This document shows positions 5,339 through 7,477 of a stretch of 7,477 nt of DNA, one piece after another. The notes below the pieces were generated by a model. That model was given only the letters and a program-made list of their open reading frames with translations, searched no databases and was not told where the DNA came from. Within the stretch, counting starts at the first letter, position 1. Every line of letters begins with the position of its first letter. Position numbers and translations under genes: made by a program. Origin of the DNA: Candidatus Moraniibacteriota bacterium (GTDB lineage: Bacteria; Patescibacteriota; Minisyncoccia; Moranbacterales; UBA1568); assembly GCA_030690925.1 (NCBI GenBank), contig JAUYFO010000072.1, positions 1 to 7,477 on the forward strand. The letters are read 5' to 3'.

Positions 5339-6388
5339 ATGCACAAAAAACTACTGCAACGGCTTTCCATAGGAAATATCGCTCTTCTTTTGATAGTGCT
5401 TGTTGCCCCGCTTATTTTCACAAATCCAGCTGAAGCTGCAGGATTGCAACAGGTTTATGTTCGACTTGATCGTTTAGCGGCTTCCACTACAACAGGAGGA
5501 ACAGTCTGTGCCAAGTCCGCGACTGCTTCTATAGAAACCACTGTCAAAGTGGACTTCCCGACTGGTTTCACGGTAAATGCAACTGCAACCAACTGGACCG
5601 TCACTACCACAAACTTACCCTCAGGCGCGACAGCTTGGATTGGTATTGGCACCGCTTCATTGGTTGCGACTCAAGCGGTCACGTTCCCGAGCGGCGATAT
5701 GGTCGTCGGGACATTGTACTGTTTCAATTTTTCAGCGACGAGTACGCTTACCAACAGTACCGCTGGAAATGATAAGACAGGCGTTATTACAACACAGCTT
5801 GCCGGCCCGACTACCATTGATTCATCAGGGTATGCCCTTTCGATTGTTTCTTCTGGAGGAGATCAGATCGGTGTCACCGCTACTGTACCGGCGACATTTA
5901 CATTCTCTCTCGGTGCTTCGACGGCTGCTCTCGGTACACTGTCTACCACTACTGCCTCCGCGACTGGGGTGACAGCCAACATCTCTACGAACGCTGCCGC
6001 TGGCTGGGTAGCCTGGGTCAAGAGTGCCAACGCCGCTTTGAATTCTGCCTCTACTGGAGCAACTATCGCGACTGCCGGCACTGTCAATGATGCCCCGTCT
6101 GATCTGGCGAGTCTAGAAGGGTATGTTCTTGATGTGGATATTACCACCGACAATGCTTCTGGAACTGGTACTATTACTCAGGCCGCCGGCTATGGAGCAG
6201 AGTATGCTGGCGCCAATGCGACTTCCGGAGGTACTCTGGCAACCACTTTTCAACCAATCGCCGCATCGAATGGAACAACTGCTGGTGACGTGTTGACGCT
6301 TATTGTCCGTGCGAAGATCAGCGCCGTCCAGGCAGCTGCCACTGACTATACTGATACCCTGACCGTAGTAGCCGCTGGCCGGTTCTAG
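5339..6388 (+). CDS. Secreted surface protein B (beta-rich, Ala/Thr/Ser-rich)
   Basis: Encodes 349 residues from the ATG at 5339; a TTG at 5327 in the same frame is less likely. A classical signal peptide is visible: basic MHKKLLQR, hydrophobic IALLLIVLVAPLIF, and a cleavage site after NPAEA/A near residues 33-34. The mature N-terminal domain (about 35-175) is beta-rich and has only two cysteines, Cys57 (GGTVCAKS) and Cys128 (GTLYCFNF), a likely disulfide pair. The C-terminal domain (about 178-349) runs from VTATVPATFTFSLGAS through ISTNAAAGWVAWVKSANAAL to the end DYTDTLTVVAAGRF and resembles that of secreted protein A in layout and ending. I recognise the type as a recurrent CPR surface protein of unknown function. 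There is no anchor, sortase signal or enzymatic motif. The strong promoter and dedicated terminator suggest an abundant, monocistronic product, possibly structural. Confidence 0.85.
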   Translation: MHKKLLQRLSIGNIALLLIVLVAPLIFTNPAEAAGLQQVYVRLDRLAASTTTGGTVCAKSATASIETTVKVDFPTGFTVNATATNWTVTTTNLPSGATAWIGIGTASLVATQAVTFPSGDMVVGTLYCFNFSATSTLTNSTAGNDKTGVITTQLAGPTTIDSSGYALSIVSSGGDQIGVTATVPATFTFSLGASTAALGTLSTTTASATGVTANISTNAAAGWVAWVKSANAALNSASTGATIATAGTVNDAPSDLASLEGYVLDVDITTDNASGTGTITQAAGYGAEYAGANATSGGTLATTFQPIAASNGTTAGDVLTLIVRAKISAVQAAATDYTDTLTVVAAGRF

Positions 6389-6414
6389 AGCCGATTTCAC
6401 CCAAAAAAGATAGG

Positions 6415-6446
6415 CTCCTTTCCGCCAGGAAGGGGGTTTTTGTTTT
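6415..6446 (+). terminator. Rho-independent-type terminator after secreted protein B
   Basis: CTCCTTTCC (6415-6423) pairs with GGAAGGGGG (6428-6436) across a GCCA loop: nine pairs, two of them G-U, followed by TTTTTGTTTT. An outer complement (CACCCAAAAAA upstream, TTTTAGGGTG downstream) could lengthen the structure and allow some function in the reverse direction. It starts 27 bases after the stop. Confidence 0.85.
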
Positions 6447-6461
6447 AGGGTGAATATACGC

Positions 6462-6467
6462 TATACT
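6462..6467 (+). promoter_or_regulatory. Probable -10 box for the DUF916-like gene
   Basis: TATACT at 6462-6467 follows the terminator and is preceded by CGC, so the extended TGn is only partly kept. A weak -35 (TTGTTT, 6440-6445) stands 16 bases upstream within the terminator's T-tract. Predicted start is near 6474, about 18 bases before the ATG at 6492. Confidence 0.45.
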
Positions 6468-6491
6468 GGATGAAACTGAACCTTTGTTTTT

Positions 6492-7477
6492 ATGCTTATT
6501 TTTCCGAGAATTTCCCTATTCCTCCTCCTGCTCATGGCTGTCTGTTCCCTGTTCTCCATCCCAGCCGTCTCCGCCCAAGAGGCAGGTTTACCCGCCGTGG
6601 CGGGCCGTGCCGAAGGACAGGCTGGCCTCCGTCTCGTCACCTCTCCGCTTCCCATCAGCCTGATTGTCGAACCGGGGAAAACCATCACCACGGATCTCAA
6701 GGTAAAGAACGGTGGCACCCAGCCGGAAACCCTGAAGATCGACCTGATGAAATTCAAAGCCTACGAAGAGAGTGGCAAACCACAGCTCTTGGAAAGGGAA
6801 CTCACTGATGATTTTCTTAACTGGGTGACTTTTTCAGAAGAAAACTTCACGATCGCTCCTGACGAATGGAAAACGGTGACCGCCACCTTTACTATCCCTC
6901 CCACCGCTGCTTTCAGCTACTACTACGCCCTCGTCTTTTCTCGAGCGGAAGAGGTGAGGCCACTTGATTCCAATCAGACAGCACTGGTGGGCGGCACAGC
7001 CGTCCTGGTACTCCTGGAAGCGAGAGTGCCTGGAGCACAACGTGAGGTGACCGTAGCGGAATTTTCTGCCGATAAGAGATTCTATGAATTTCTTCCGGCC
7101 ACGTTCGGCATCAAACTGAAAAATACCGGCAACGTCCATATCGCCCCCCGAGGCAACATTTTCGTTGATCGAGGGAGTACCCATGACATCGCCATCCTCG
7201 AGGTGAACAGCGAGAAGGGGAATGTTCTTCCCGCATCAAGTCGAGTGTTTGATGCTGTTTGGAATGATGGATTTCCTCGCTACACAGCCAAAGTCCAGGA
7301 TGGGAAAACAGTTCTTGATGAAAAAGGGAATCCCGTCTTCGAGCTCAAATGGGACTGGAACGATGCTTCCAAACTGCGCTTTGGCAAGTACACCGCCAAA
7401 CTTCTCCTCATCTATGATGACGGCCAGCGTGACGTGCCAATCGAAGGAGAGGTTTCTTTTTGGGTGGTGCCGTGGCG
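6492..7477 (+). CDS. Secreted DUF916-like surface protein, 3' end outside window
   Basis: An uninterrupted frame of 328 codons runs from the ATG at 6492 to the right edge. The signal peptide is clear: MLIFPR, then ISLFLLLLMAVCSLFSIP, with cleavage after AVSA at residue 28. The next domain (about 46-175) has the character of DUF916/WxL-interacting or Ig-like extracellular domains: LRLVTSPLPISLIVEPGKT, a Lys-Asn turn (LKVKNGGTQPETLKIDLMKF), WVTFSEENFTIAPDEWKTV, then the aromatic YYYALVFSRA. A second beta domain begins near EVTVAEFSADKRFYEFLPAT, contains IKLKNTGNVHIAPRGNIFVD, and reaches FGKYTAKLLLIYDDGQRDVP and FWVVPW at the edge. Homologues I recall end in a membrane helix, so the missing part may be short. 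The likely site is the cell surface, binding wall or surface polymers; this is inferred. A competing frame from the ATG at 6470 is Arg/Pro-rich and lacks a signal peptide, so it is a shadow. Confidence 0.85.
   Translation, partial: MLIFPRISLFLLLLMAVCSLFSIPAVSAQEAGLPAVAGRAEGQAGLRLVTSPLPISLIVEPGKTITTDLKVKNGGTQPETLKIDLMKFKAYEESGKPQLLERELTDDFLNWVTFSEENFTIAPDEWKTVTATFTIPPTAAFSYYYALVFSRAEEVRPLDSNQTALVGGTAVLVLLEARVPGAQREVTVAEFSADKRFYEFLPATFGIKLKNTGNVHIAPRGNIFVDRGSTHDIAILEVNSEKGNVLPASSRVFDAVWNDGFPRYTAKVQDGKTVLDEKGNPVFELKWDWNDASKLRFGKYTAKLLLIYDDGQRDVPIEGEVSFWVVPW

Noticed and set aside
5577..5972. A 131-codon + strand frame within secreted protein B
   Set aside because: Leu/Arg/Pro-rich shadow of the Thr/Ala/Ser-rich coding frame, with no independent signals.
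6470..6808. A 112-codon + strand frame starting MKLNLCFYAY
   Set aside because: It overlaps the DUF916-like gene in another frame, is rich in Arg and Pro, and lacks domains; the competing frame has a clear signal peptide and stays open to the window edge.
1..7477. CRISPR arrays, tRNA, rRNA, riboswitches, insertion sequences
   Set aside because: Scanning by eye found no regularly spaced repeats, cloverleaf-like segments, conserved RNA motifs, transposase frames or terminal inverted repeats; subtle structured RNAs could be missed without computation.

Overview
The window reads as a chromosomal segment of a Candidate Phyla Radiation (Patescibacteria) bacterium, probably Parcubacteria-like. This is recognition of protein types, not a database result. 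The pointers are two secreted beta-rich proteins of kinds I associate with these genomes, a DUF916-like secreted protein, a membrane-anchored LytR_C protein, a compact single-domain malic enzyme, very tight gene packing, promoters built on an extended -10 box, and an almost complete lack of Shine-Dalgarno sequences. All genes that I accept lie on the + strand.

Layout. Positions 2-658: 5'-truncated pirin (cupin) gene. 701-1021 and 1041-2189: an MscL-type mechanosensitive channel and an NAD(P)-dependent malic enzyme, probably one transcript, closed by a hairpin terminator at 2210-2235. 2285-2884 and 2904-3971: a single-pass membrane protein with a LytR_C domain, followed by secreted protein A (fibronectin-III-like plus a C-terminal beta domain). 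4045-4293 and 4298-4975: a two-gene toxin-antitoxin-type cassette (DUF6922-like small protein plus AbiEii/AbiGii nucleotidyltransferase), with a 20-bp palindrome over its promoter and a predicted leaderless start. 4995-5096: the last 33 codons and stop of a second copy of secreted protein A, with no body. 5339-6388: secreted protein B under a consensus sigma70-type promoter, closed by a strong terminator. 6492 to the window end: a large secreted DUF916-like protein, open at the right edge.

How it fits together. The left third is housekeeping: osmotic safety valve, pyruvate supply from malate, and a cupin of unclear role. The right two thirds is a cell-surface region. Secreted proteins A and B have different N-terminal halves but appear to share one C-terminal domain ending in the same motif. 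The cassette sits exactly between the end of protein A and the orphaned 3' end of an A paralogue, so this surface locus has been rearranged, with the cassette at the junction. I see no CRISPR array, tRNA, rRNA, insertion sequence or attachment site.
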